Below, one piece after another: positions 1-5,547 of a stretch of 5,971 nucleotides of DNA. The translations under genes were made by a program, and so were the position numbers. How positions within the stretch are numbered: the first letter of the stretch is position 1; each line of letters opens with the position of its first letter. This DNA is from Xanthobacteraceae bacterium. GTDB lineage: Bacteria; Pseudomonadota; Alphaproteobacteria; Rhizobiales; Xanthobacteraceae. The stretch lies in contig JASHVC010000785.1 of NCBI GenBank assembly GCA_030039655.1, forward strand, positions 1-5,971, written 5' to 3'. The notes beneath the pieces are model-generated. The model had not been told where the DNA came from and did not search any database. It worked only from the letters and a program-made list of their open reading frames with translations.

Positions 1-1056
1 CAATTTTTCCGCAAGATCGGTGGCAAGTCGGTGGTCGACCGCGAAGCGATCGCCCAGATCGCACGCGACGTGGTGAAAGACATCGGTTACGACCAAGAAG
101 GCTTTTCCTATCACGGCGCGGACGTCGAGGTGCTGCTGCATGGCCAGTCGCCCGACATCGCCATGGGCGTCGATGCCAAGAAGAAAAAGTCCGGCGAGGA
201 AGAAGGCGCCGGCGACCAAGGCATGATGTTCGGCTTCGCCTGCACCGAAAGCGAGGTCTATGAGAAAAATTCGTTTATGCCGGCGCCGATTTATTTCGCC
301 CACAAAATCCTGAAAGTGCTGTCGGACAAGCGCCGCTCCGGCCAATTGTTTGATCTTCAGCCCGACGCCAAGAGCCAGGTCACGGTTCAATACGTCAACG
401 GCAAGCCAGTCGGCTGCACCAAGGTCGTGGTCTCTACCCAGCACAACGAGAAAAATCGCAACGCCAAGAAGTACACGCCCGGCATGGTCAAGGACATGAT
501 CGCCACTGCGGTGGAATCCGCCTTGCCAAAGGGCTGGATGCCGAAACGGCCGTCGGACTTTCTGGTGAACCCGACCGGGAATTTCGTGGTCGGCGGACCC
601 GACGGCGATTGCGGCCTCACGGGCCGGAAGATCATCGTCGACACCTATGGGGGCTACGCGCCCCACGGCGGCGGCGCGTTCTCCGGCAAAGACCCCACCA
701 AGGTGGATCGCTCTGCAGCCTATGCGGCGCGCTATCTCGCCAAGAACGTCGTGGCCGCTGGTCTCGCCGACCGCTGTACGATCCAGGTCGCCTACGCGAT
801 CGGGGTCGCCGATCCCATGTCGCTTTTGGTCGATACCCACGGTACCGGCAAAGTCGAAGAGAAGAAACTGGAGAAGATTCTCCCGGAGCTGTTTCGTCTC
901 ACGCCGACCAATATCCGGCGCACGCTCAAGCTGAACCGGCCGATTTACCGGCGCACCGCGGCTTACGGCCATTTCGGCCGCGCCCCTGAAAAGGATGGCG
1001 GCTTCTCGTGGGAACGCACGGACCTCGCCGATCAGCTCAAGCGCACGCTGCGATAA
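1..1056 (+). CDS. metK: S-adenosylmethionine synthetase (methionine adenosyltransferase), 5' end cut off
   Basis: This cytosolic enzyme makes S-adenosylmethionine from methionine and ATP, releasing phosphate and pyrophosphate. The reading frame is open from base 1, so the gene enters from the left, and the GTG at 31 is an internal valine codon rather than the start. About 351 codons are present. Counting residues from base 1, the family signature GAGDQG is at 69-74, followed by MFGFACTE. The glycine-rich phosphate-binding motif GGGAFSGKD is near residues 223-231, followed by the conserved [15 protein letters not shown]. The C-terminal part includes YAIGVADP and ends at TAA 1054-1056. In E. 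coli MetK the GAGDQG motif lies around residue 115-120, so roughly 45 N-terminal residues are missing. A lysine- and glutamate-rich stretch ([10 protein letters not shown]) just before GAGDQG looks like a small loop insertion. The gene lies 155 bases upstream of trmB on the same strand, and its product is TrmB's methyl donor. Confidence 0.96.
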   Translation, partial: QFFRKIGGKSVVDREAIAQIARDVVKDIGYDQEGFSYHGADVEVLLHGQSPDIAMGVDAKKKKSGEEEGAGDQGMMFGFACTESEVYEKNSFMPAPIYFAHKILKVLSDKRRSGQLFDLQPDAKSQVTVQYVNGKPVGCTKVVVSTQHNEKNRNAKKYTPGMVKDMIATAVESALPKGWMPKRPSDFLVNPTGNFVVGGPDGDCGLTGRKIIVDTYGGYAPHGGGAFSGKDPTKVDRSAAYAARYLAKNVVAAGLADRCTIQVAYAIGVADPMSLLVDTHGTGKVEEKKLEKILPELFRLTPTNIRRTLKLNRPIYRRTAAYGHFGRAPEKDGGFSWERTDLADQLKRTLR

Positions 1057-1083
1057 GCGAGGCTGGTTTCAGCCCTTAATACT

Positions 1084-1207
1084 CGTCATGGCCGGCCACC
1101 CGGGCCGCGCTTGCGCGCGCCCCAGTGCAAGCTTGTGCCGGCCATCCACGTCTCTGCTATACGTTTGCAAAAAGACGTGGATGGCCGCGACAAGCGCGGC
1201 CATGACG
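1084..1207. repeat. Large intergenic dyad repeat (Hyphomicrobiales REP-like palindrome) with an interrupted left arm
   Basis: The core is a perfect 15-base inverted repeat, 1139-1153 against 1173-1187, with a 19-base loop. The right arm continues to 1207. Its last 11 bases (1197-1207, cggccatgacg) pair with 1084-1094 (cgtcatggccg), and 1132-1136 pair with 1190-1194. The left arm carries 37 bases (1095-1131) where the right arm has 2. I recall this kind of palindrome (cgtcatggccg ... ccatccacgtct) as a very abundant intergenic repeat in Bradyrhizobium and Rhodopseudomonas, but that was not checked here. The stem could form in the metK transcript and act as a 3' stability element. There is no T-run after it, so it is not a standard intrinsic terminator. 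Confidence 0.8.
1102..1122. repeat. Small hairpin nested in the left arm of the metK-trmB repeat
   Basis: Bases 1102-1105 (gggc) pair with 1119-1122 (gccc) and 1107-1110 (gcgc) with 1115-1118 (gcgc), leaving C1106 bulged and a four-base ttgc loop. It lies wholly within the 37-base stretch that interrupts the left arm of the surrounding palindrome, so it may be an insertion into that repeat or a diverged duplication of its GC-rich part. Confidence 0.5.
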
Positions 1208-1211
1208 ACTC

Positions 1212-1904
1212 ATGAAATTTGAATCTTACCAGCCCCGCACATTCTTTGGACGGCGCAAAGGTCACAAGCTGCGTCCGCGCCAAGCGCAACTGATCGAGAC
1301 ATTATTACCGCTGCTGGCGCTTGATCTTTCCCGGCCGGCGCCGGCCGATCTCCGCACGTTGTTTCCGGTACCGGTCGACGTTGTCGCGCTGGAGATCGGT
1401 TTCGGCGGCGGCGAATCGATGATCGCGCAGGCGCGCGAGCATCCACGCACCGGCATGATCGGCGTCGAACCTTTCATCAATGGAATGGCCAAGGCGCTCG
1501 CCGCGATCGAAGGCGAGGGGCTACGCAATATCCGTCTGCACTTCGACGACGCCGTAAGCCTGATCGCCTGGCTTCCTGAGGCATCTCTGGCTCGTATCGA
1601 TCTGATCCATCCCGATCCGTGGCCGAAACGCCGGCATTGGAAGCGCCGCTTTGTCCAGGATGAAATGGTGGGCAGCCTCGCCCGCGTGCTGCAGTCAGGA
1701 GGCGAGTTTCGTTTCGTTACCGACATTGCCGATTACGCCGCCTGGACGCTGCTACGCCTGCTAAGATCGGAGCACTTCGCGTGGACCGCGCAATGCGCCG
1801 ATGATTGGCGCAAGCCCTGGTCTGGATTTGCGCAGACCCGCTACCACGCCAAAGCCGCCCGCGAAGAGCGCGCGTCGTGCTTTCTCGTCTTTCACAAAAT
1901 TTGA
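1212..1904 (+). CDS. trmB: tRNA (guanine-N7-)-methyltransferase
   Basis: This SAM-dependent class I methyltransferase makes m7G at position 46 of the tRNA variable loop. The 230-residue protein is a usual length for the family. Visible motifs are the basic N-terminal GRRKGHKLRPRQ (13-24), SAM-binding motif I EIGFGGGE (61-68), IGVEPF (83-88), the TrmB signature HPDPWPKRRHWKRRF (133-147) that carries catalytic and tRNA-binding residues, TDIADYAAW (170-178) and the C-terminal TRYHAKAAREER (209-220). The ATG at 1212 is well fixed: an in-frame TGA lies at 1203-1205 and no other ATG, GTG or TTG lies between it and the conserved N-terminal motif. The upstream bases are the right arm of the palindrome, and no Shine-Dalgarno sequence is visible. 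The gene may be co-transcribed with metK. It ends at TGA 1902-1904, at the base of a hairpin shared with the convergent DUF2336 gene. Confidence 0.95.
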   Translation: MKFESYQPRTFFGRRKGHKLRPRQAQLIETLLPLLALDLSRPAPADLRTLFPVPVDVVALEIGFGGGESMIAQAREHPRTGMIGVEPFINGMAKALAAIEGEGLRNIRLHFDDAVSLIAWLPEASLARIDLIHPDPWPKRRHWKRRFVQDEMVGSLARVLQSGGEFRFVTDIADYAAWTLLRLLRSEHFAWTAQCADDWRKPWSGFAQTRYHAKAAREERASCFLVFHKI

Positions 1905-1920
1905 AGGGCCACCGGCCCTT
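1904..1920. terminator. Hairpin between the convergent trmB and DUF2336 gene ends (probable terminator, best on the minus strand)
   Basis: Bases 1904-1910 (aagggcc) pair perfectly with 1914-1920 (ggccctt) around an acc loop. The hairpin starts on the last base of the trmB stop codon and runs into the stop codon of the minus-strand gene (1919-1921), so it fills the whole 14-base gap. Read on the minus strand, the stem is followed by caaatttt, a fair U-tract, so termination of the DUF2336 transcript is likely. On the plus strand the tail after the stem is not T-rich, so for trmB it may be only a weak terminator or a 3' stabilising stem. Confidence 0.65.
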
Positions 1921-2893
1921 ATGGAAGCCGCCGCGCTTGCCAGAAACGGACGACACGTTGCGCGGTCAACGCCGAGAGGCGGCTGTAGTTGGCGAAGGCT
2001 TCATCGAAAAACGCGTTCGAGGTGTCTTTTTGGATCGGCCGCACCAACAACATCGCCTTCGCGGTCGGCCAGCCGAGTCCCACCGCCTTGCAAATAATCA
2101 GCACAGGGTCGGGGCGCGCGCTGCTCATGACGCGATCGGCGATGGTGACCGGCACTTTGGCGAGCGTAGCAAGCGCGACCACTCCTTCTTCGTATTTGCC
2201 CTCTTGGCACAAAGTGGTCACCACCGCTTCGGTCAACTGGCCGGCGCTGCTCAAGTCGCGCACCGCGCGCTCGGCTGCGCTAAAGTCCCGCGATGTACTG
2301 CCGGTCACAATGCTTACGGCAGGGCTGGCGGGCGCGGCTTCAATTTCGATCACCGCTTCCAGCGCCGCACGATCCTCTTCTGCTCGACGCTCCGGAACTT
2401 CGATGTCCGTCGCGGAAGCAGCGCGGCCGCGATTATCCGCCACCCGCCGCACCACGTCATGATTGCCGCGGCGCACCAGCACGTCCGCGACGGCGTCGCT
2501 GTGCAGCGGACGCGCAGCGATCGCCAACAGATGGGCTTGTCCCTTGGTGTTGGCGATGTCGATCAGGTCGGCGTCACGCAAGCACGGCGACAGTTGCAGG
2601 ACCGGACCCGCAACGGCGATGTCGTCGTCACGCGCAAGAGTTCGCAACGCACGCGCCGGCGCCTTCGTCAGCGGCGCTAAGCGGGCTGACAGCTCAGCGC
2701 GGTCTTTGCTGTCAACATTTTCAACGAGGAGCCCGAACACGTCGTCAAACAAGTCAACGTGCAGTTCATTGTAAGTACCGGCCCCGTGGAGGAACAACGT
2801 CGTAACGCGTCGCAGGGTGTCGACACGTTTGTCGCGCGACCCATGGACAACGACGTGTTCGAGTTCCGGAATCAGCGAGAGAACGGCACTCAT
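1919..2893 (-). CDS. DUF2336 family protein of unknown function, apparently lacking a central segment
   Basis: The 324-residue protein resembles the DUF2336 family, common in alphaproteobacteria and of unknown function. Recognisable blocks are the N-terminal SLIPELEHVVVHGSRDKR (6-23), LFDDVFG (48-54), ARDDDIAVAGPVL (87-99), TKGQAHLLAIAARP (116-129), ADVLVRRGNHDVV (136-148), GKYEEGVVALATLAKVPV (232-249), RPDPVLIICKAVGLGWPT (260-277) and the C-terminal LTAQRVVRFWQ (309-319). The repeated short helix-turn-helix pattern suggests an all-alpha HEAT-like fold. There is no signal peptide or membrane segment, so it is probably cytosolic. The ATG at 2893 follows directly on an in-frame TGA, which fixes the longest frame, and the N-terminus matches the family start. 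No clear Shine-Dalgarno sequence is seen. After VADNRG (151-156) the block I remember from relatives (of the type ARFSDxG...IPPHLFRELL) is absent, replaced by an Ala/Glu-rich stretch (157-205). No other minus frame holds it there, so this looks like an in-frame loss rather than a frameshift. It is in opposite orientation to all its neighbours. Confidence 0.85.
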   Translation of the reverse strand: MSAVLSLIPELEHVVVHGSRDKRVDTLRRVTTLFLHGAGTYNELHVDLFDDVFGLLVENVDSKDRAELSARLAPLTKAPARALRTLARDDDIAVAGPVLQLSPCLRDADLIDIANTKGQAHLLAIAARPLHSDAVADVLVRRGNHDVVRRVADNRGRAASATDIEVPERRAEEDRAALEAVIEIEAAPASPAVSIVTGSTSRDFSAAERAVRDLSSAGQLTEAVVTTLCQEGKYEEGVVALATLAKVPVTIADRVMSSARPDPVLIICKAVGLGWPTAKAMLLVRPIQKDTSNAFFDEAFANYSRLSALTAQRVVRFWQARRLP

Positions 2894-2991
2894 TCAGGCA
2901 TCAGCAAGTGACGCAACACACCGGTTCGAGCTCATATTTTTGAGCCCATGCTTGATCTCTGATTACCGGCCACTCGTTACCGATGCCTGAA
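2893..2991. repeat. Nested inverted repeats upstream of the DUF2336 gene
   Basis: A perfect 10-base inverted repeat (2893-2902 ttcaggcatc against 2982-2991 gatgcctgaa) encloses a second one, 2928-2934 (gagctca) against 2941-2947 (tgagccc, one G-T wobble) with loop tatttt. Their centres are within about 5 bases of each other. The outer left arm touches the DUF2336 start codon. They could be protein-binding sites or a folded 5' leader for the minus-strand gene. No convincing minus-strand -35/-10 pair was found in this stretch. Confidence 0.45.
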
Positions 2992-3006
2992 GGGCCGTAA
3001 GGCCTT
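2991..3006. repeat. Small GNRA-loop hairpin at the upstream edge of the rimP promoter
   Basis: Bases 2991-2996 (agggcc) pair with 3001-3006 (ggcctt, one G-T wobble) around the tetraloop gtaa. It abuts the outer inverted repeat on its left and overlaps the first bases of the proposed -35 element. No T-tract follows on either strand, so it is not a terminator. Confidence 0.35.
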
Positions 3007-3032
3007 GCGCTGGCCCAATAAAGCGCTATATT
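3005..3032 (+). promoter_or_regulatory. Putative sigma-70 type promoter for the rimP-nusA operon leader
   Basis: The -35 is TTGCGC at 3005-3010 and the -10 is TATATT at 3027-3032, separated by 16 bases. Transcription would start near 3039. It is the best promoter match I find in the gap upstream of rimP, and the intrinsic terminator at 3087-3117 needs a plus-strand promoter just upstream, because the gene to its left runs the other way. The call rests on consensus matching alone. Confidence 0.55.
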
Positions 3033-3037
3033 TGGCC
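3012..3037. promoter_or_regulatory. Palindrome overlapping the promoter spacer and -10 (possible operator)
   Basis: The 26 bases from 3012 to 3037 form a dyad centred between 3024 and 3025, with 11 of 13 base pairs matching: ggcc outside, aata/tatt in the middle, gcgc at the centre, and mismatches at 3016/3033 and 3021/3028. It covers most of the spacer and all of the -10. A dimeric regulator bound here would block RNA polymerase. Part of the symmetry comes from AT-rich -10-like sequence and could be chance. Confidence 0.4.
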
Positions 3038-3038
3038 T

Positions 3039-3117
3039 GTCCGTCATGGATACCTCATAACGGTCGGATAGTCCGAACGGTTTTGAGAGTGGGTTCCCCC
3101 GGGGCCCGCTCTTTTTT
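3039..3117 (+). ncRNA. Short rimP-nusA leader transcript (attenuated leader or small RNA)
   Basis: From the expected start near 3039 to the end of the T-run at 3117 a transcript of about 79 bases would form. It contains a short hairpin (3064-3068 tcgga against 3072-3076 tccga, loop tag) and then the strong terminator stem. The hexamer aacggt occurs twice (3059-3064 and 3076-3081), and 3041-3044 (ccgt) can pair with 3060-3063 (acgg), so alternative folds are possible. The region may be an attenuator leader for rimP-nusA or an independent small RNA. I could not match it to a named RNA family. The 5' end is inferred from the promoter call. Confidence 0.4.
3087..3117 (+). terminator. Strong intrinsic terminator in the rimP-nusA leader
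   Basis: An 11-pair stem, 3087-3097 with 3101-3111, has three G-U wobbles and a ccc loop, and is followed at once by six T residues (3112-3117) and then att. This is a textbook Rho-independent terminator on the plus strand. No plus-strand gene ends upstream of it, since the preceding gene is on the minus strand, so it must terminate a transcript that starts in this gap. rimP begins 114 bases after it. Confidence 0.85.
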
Positions 3118-3157
3118 ATTACCCAAGGCCGACCCCGTGCCGGACACGCAAGATCTC

Positions 3158-3206
3158 GAGCATGATCCGGAAAAGTGGATATCGGTTATCCGAAAAGATC
3201 ATGCTC
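3158..3206. repeat. gagcatgatc palindrome (Hyphomicrobiales intergenic repeat)
   Basis: A perfect 10-base inverted repeat, gagcatgatc at 3158-3167 against gatcatgctc at 3197-3206, continues inward with cgga (3168-3171) against tccg (3189-3192), leaving aaaa (3193-3196) bulged on the right side. I recall closely similar sequences, of the form gagcatgatc-ccgaaaagtgg-...-gatcatgctc, as a high-copy intergenic repeat in Bradyrhizobium, Rhodopseudomonas, Brucella and relatives. It lies between the leader terminator and the rimP start and would form a hairpin in the rimP 5' untranslated region. Confidence 0.8.
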
Positions 3207-3231
3207 CAGCTGGGAATCTAGACCGCGAAGC

Positions 3232-3915
3232 ATGGACGAGAGAGCCGAGACCTTCGCCAATGCGACTTTTGCTGACGAACCGCGGCTCATCACTGAGCCG
3301 GGGCGGGCTGCGCGCGTCGCCGCGCTGGCGGAGCCAGTGCTCGCGGAACTGGGCTACCGGCTGGTGCGCGTGCGCGTTTCTGGGCTTGCCGGATGTACCG
3401 TGCAGATCATGGCCGAGCGGCCGGACGGCACCATGGCCATCGAGGATTGCGAAGCCGCGTCGCGGGCGCTGTCTCCGGCGCTGGACGCCGCCGATCCGAT
3501 CGAAGGGTCCTACCGGCTGGAGATTTCTTCGCCCGGCATCGACCGGCCGCTGGTGCGGCGTTCGGATTTCGACCGTTATGCGGGCCACGTGGCTCACGTG
3601 GAAATGCAGGCGCCCATCGCCGGCCGCCGCCGCTTTCGTGGCGAACTTAACGGGACGGAAGGCGAGTGCGTGCGACTTCGCTGCGGCGGCGACAGTGCGG
3701 CCCCCGAGGGCGCCGACGTGCTGCTGCGGATCGACGACATGATGGAGGCAAGGCTCGTTCTCACCGACGCACTCGTTTCCGAGTCGCTGCGGCGGAGCAA
3801 ACACGCCGAACGACAGGCAAAAAGCGCCGAGGAACGTGAATTGCGGCGCCGAGACAAACACGTGAACGCCGCGCTGGAGCAAATCCGGCGCGTACCCCAA
3901 CCCGATGGAGAGTGA
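3232..3915 (+). CDS. rimP: Ribosome maturation factor RimP
   Basis: RimP binds the 30S subunit and is needed for its late maturation. The 227-residue protein has the N-terminal alpha/beta domain (about 20-105), with [22 protein letters not shown] (28-49), [18 protein letters not shown] (56-73) and the family hallmark [10 protein letters not shown] (98-107), then the SH3-like C-terminal domain (about 108-180) with RFRGEL (134-139). A charged tail (187-227) is rich in Arg, Lys and Glu; a tail of this kind is usual in alphaproteobacterial RimP. I chose the ATG at 3232. The frame can be extended to a GTG at 3175, but that start lies inside the gagcatgatc palindrome and the extra 19 residues are repeat-derived and unlike RimP. 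No strong Shine-Dalgarno sequence precedes 3232. The gene is the first of an operon, ending 3 bases before nusA, and is preceded by a terminator-bearing leader. The order rimP-nusA is conserved across many bacteria. Confidence 0.95.
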   Translation: MDERAETFANATFADEPRLITEPGRAARVAALAEPVLAELGYRLVRVRVSGLAGCTVQIMAERPDGTMAIEDCEAASRALSPALDAADPIEGSYRLEISSPGIDRPLVRRSDFDRYAGHVAHVEMQAPIAGRRRFRGELNGTEGECVRLRCGGDSAAPEGADVLLRIDDMMEARLVLTDALVSESLRRSKHAERQAKSAEERELRRRDKHVNAALEQIRRVPQPDGE

Positions 3916-3918
3916 CGC

Positions 3919-5523
3919 ATGGCGACGGTAAGCGCCAACAAGCTCGAACTACTGCAGATAGCCGATGCCGTGGCGAGAGAAAAGGCGATCGATCGAAAGA
4001 TCGTGCTCGCCGCCATGGAAGACGCGATCGCCAAGGCCGCACGCTCGCGTTACGGCAGCGAGACCGAAGTGCGCGCCGAAATCGACGCCAAGAGCGGTGA
4101 GCTTCATCTCTCACGCCACATGCTGGTGATGGAGGCCGTGGAAAATCCGGCGATGCAGATCAGCCTCGAGGATGCGCGCCGGCGGCATCCCGCGGCGCAG
4201 ATCGGCGATACCATCGCGGACCCGCTGCCGCCGCTGCCTTTTGGACGCATCGCCGCGCAGTCGGCCAAGCAGGTGATCGTGCAGAAGGTGCGCGAGGCCG
4301 AGCGCGACCGCCAATACGACGAATTCAAGGATCGCATCGGCGACATCGTCAACGGGATCGTCAAACGGGTCGAATACGGCAACGTCGTCGTCGATCTCGG
4401 CCGCGGCGAAGCCATCGTCCGCCGCGACGAGATGTTGCCGCGCGAAGTCTTCCGCAACGGCGACCGCATCCGCGCCTACATCTACGATGTTCGCCGCGAG
4501 CAGCGCGGGCCGCAAATCTTCCTCTCGCGCACGCATCCTGAATTTATGGCCAAGCTGTTCGCGCAGGAGGTTCCTGAAATCTACGATGAGATCGTGGAGG
4601 TAAAATCGGTCGCGCGCGATCCCGGTTCGCGCGCCAAGATCGCAGTGACCTCCCGTGACTCCTCGGTCGATCCGGTCGGCGCCTGCGTCGGCATGCGCGG
4701 CTCGCGCGTGCAGGCCGTGGTCAACGAGCTCCAGGGTGAGAAGATCGACATCATCCCTTGGTCGTACGAAATTGCCACCTTCGTGGTGAACGCGCTGGCG
4801 CCGGCCGAAGTCAGCAAAGTGGTGATCGACGAGGAGCGCGACCGCATCGAAGTCGTGGTCCCTGATCAGCAGCTTTCGCTCGCCATCGGGCGGCGCGGCC
4901 AGAATGTGCGGCTGGCGTCGCAACTGACCGGAAAGGACATCGACATCCTCACCGAGCAGGAAGAGTCAGAGCGCCGCCAAGCCGAGTTCGAGAATCGCAC
5001 GCGTATCTTCATCGATGCCCTCAACGTCGACGAAGTGATCGGGCAACTACTGGCATCGGAAGGGTTCAACTCGGTCGAGGATTTGGCCCTGGTGGACCTC
5101 AAGGAGCTCGCGAGCATCGAGGGCTTCGACCAAGACACCGCCCAGGAACTGCAAACCCGCGCCCGCGACTATCTCGCCAAAATCGAGTCCGAGCTGGACG
5201 AAAAGCGCAAGGAGCTTGGCGTCGAGGACGCGCTCAAGGATATCCCGGGCGTCACCACCGCCATAATGGTCCGCTTCGGCGAGAACGACATCAAGACGGT
5301 CGAGGATCTTGCGGGCTGCGCCACCGACGATCTCGCCGGCTGGACCGAACGCAAGGATGGCGAGGCGGTCCGCCAGGCCGGTATCCTCGACGGCATCGAT
5401 ATTTCGCGCGACGAGGCCGAGGCGATGATCATGCAGGCGCGCCTGAAAGCCGGCTGGATCACCGAGGCCGATCTCGCTCCGCCGGTCGCCGAGGAGGCCC
5501 CGGCCGCCGAGGCATCGGCCTGA
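3919..5523 (+). CDS. nusA: Transcription termination/antitermination factor NusA
   Basis: NusA binds RNA polymerase near the RNA exit channel, promotes pausing and intrinsic termination, and supports antitermination on rRNA operons. The 534-residue protein shows the N-terminal polymerase-binding domain (1-125), the S1 domain (about 137-203, with GIVKRVEYGNVVVDLG at 146-161), KH1 (about 230-300, GACVGMRGSRVQ at 254-265), KH2 (about 303-348, LAIGRRGQNVRLASQLTGKD at 321-340) and two helix-hairpin-helix acidic repeats (about 365-425 and 440-510). It ends in an Ala/Glu/Pro-rich tail. It is longer than the 495-residue E. coli protein, mostly at the C-terminus. The start at 3919 has a GGAG ribosome-binding site at 3907-3910, inside the last codons of rimP, with 8-base spacing, which suggests coupled translation. 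The ylxR-type gene starts 24 bases downstream. NusA is autogenously controlled in E. coli, which bears on the terminator upstream of rimP. Confidence 0.98.
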   Translation: MATVSANKLELLQIADAVAREKAIDRKIVLAAMEDAIAKAARSRYGSETEVRAEIDAKSGELHLSRHMLVMEAVENPAMQISLEDARRRHPAAQIGDTIADPLPPLPFGRIAAQSAKQVIVQKVREAERDRQYDEFKDRIGDIVNGIVKRVEYGNVVVDLGRGEAIVRRDEMLPREVFRNGDRIRAYIYDVRREQRGPQIFLSRTHPEFMAKLFAQEVPEIYDEIVEVKSVARDPGSRAKIAVTSRDSSVDPVGACVGMRGSRVQAVVNELQGEKIDIIPWSYEIATFVVNALAPAEVSKVVIDEERDRIEVVVPDQQLSLAIGRRGQNVRLASQLTGKDIDILTEQEESERRQAEFENRTRIFIDALNVDEVIGQLLASEGFNSVEDLALVDLKELASIEGFDQDTAQELQTRARDYLAKIESELDEKRKELGVEDALKDIPGVTTAIMVRFGENDIKTVEDLAGCATDDLAGWTERKDGEAVRQAGILDGIDISRDEAEAMIMQARLKAGWITEADLAPPVAEEAPAAEASA

Positions 5524-5547
5524 GACCGGAAAGAACAGAACGCACGC

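Noticed and set aside
31..33. GTG at 31 as the metK start codon.
   Set aside because: The frame is open to base 1 and the part of MetK that should precede GAGDQG is too short if the protein began here, so the true start is outside the window.
1133..1163. A possible trmB promoter inside the repeat loop (TTGTGC at 1133-1138, TATACG at 1158-1163).
   Set aside because: The 19-base spacing is too long and both boxes match poorly. The similarity is better explained as ordinary repeat sequence.
1805..2680. Long plus-strand open frame (291 codons) antisense to the DUF2336 gene and overlapping the end of trmB.
   Set aside because: It overlaps two genes with clear family motifs, its product shows no recognisable domain and is rich in Arg, His and Gln as GC-rich shadow frames are, and no start signal precedes it.
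3039..3111. Possible relic of an initiator tRNA (metY precedes rimP in E. coli); the bases ctcataac at 3055-3061 and beyond resemble a Met anticodon loop.
   Set aside because: No acceptor stem pairs across the interval, the supposed anticodon stem does not pair, and no D or T arm is recognisable. A short chance match.
4111..4923. Long minus-strand open frame (270 codons) antisense to nusA.
   Set aside because: It is the mirror of a conserved nusA reading frame; its Asp- and Val-rich composition is what the complement of such a gene gives. No promoter or family motif was seen.
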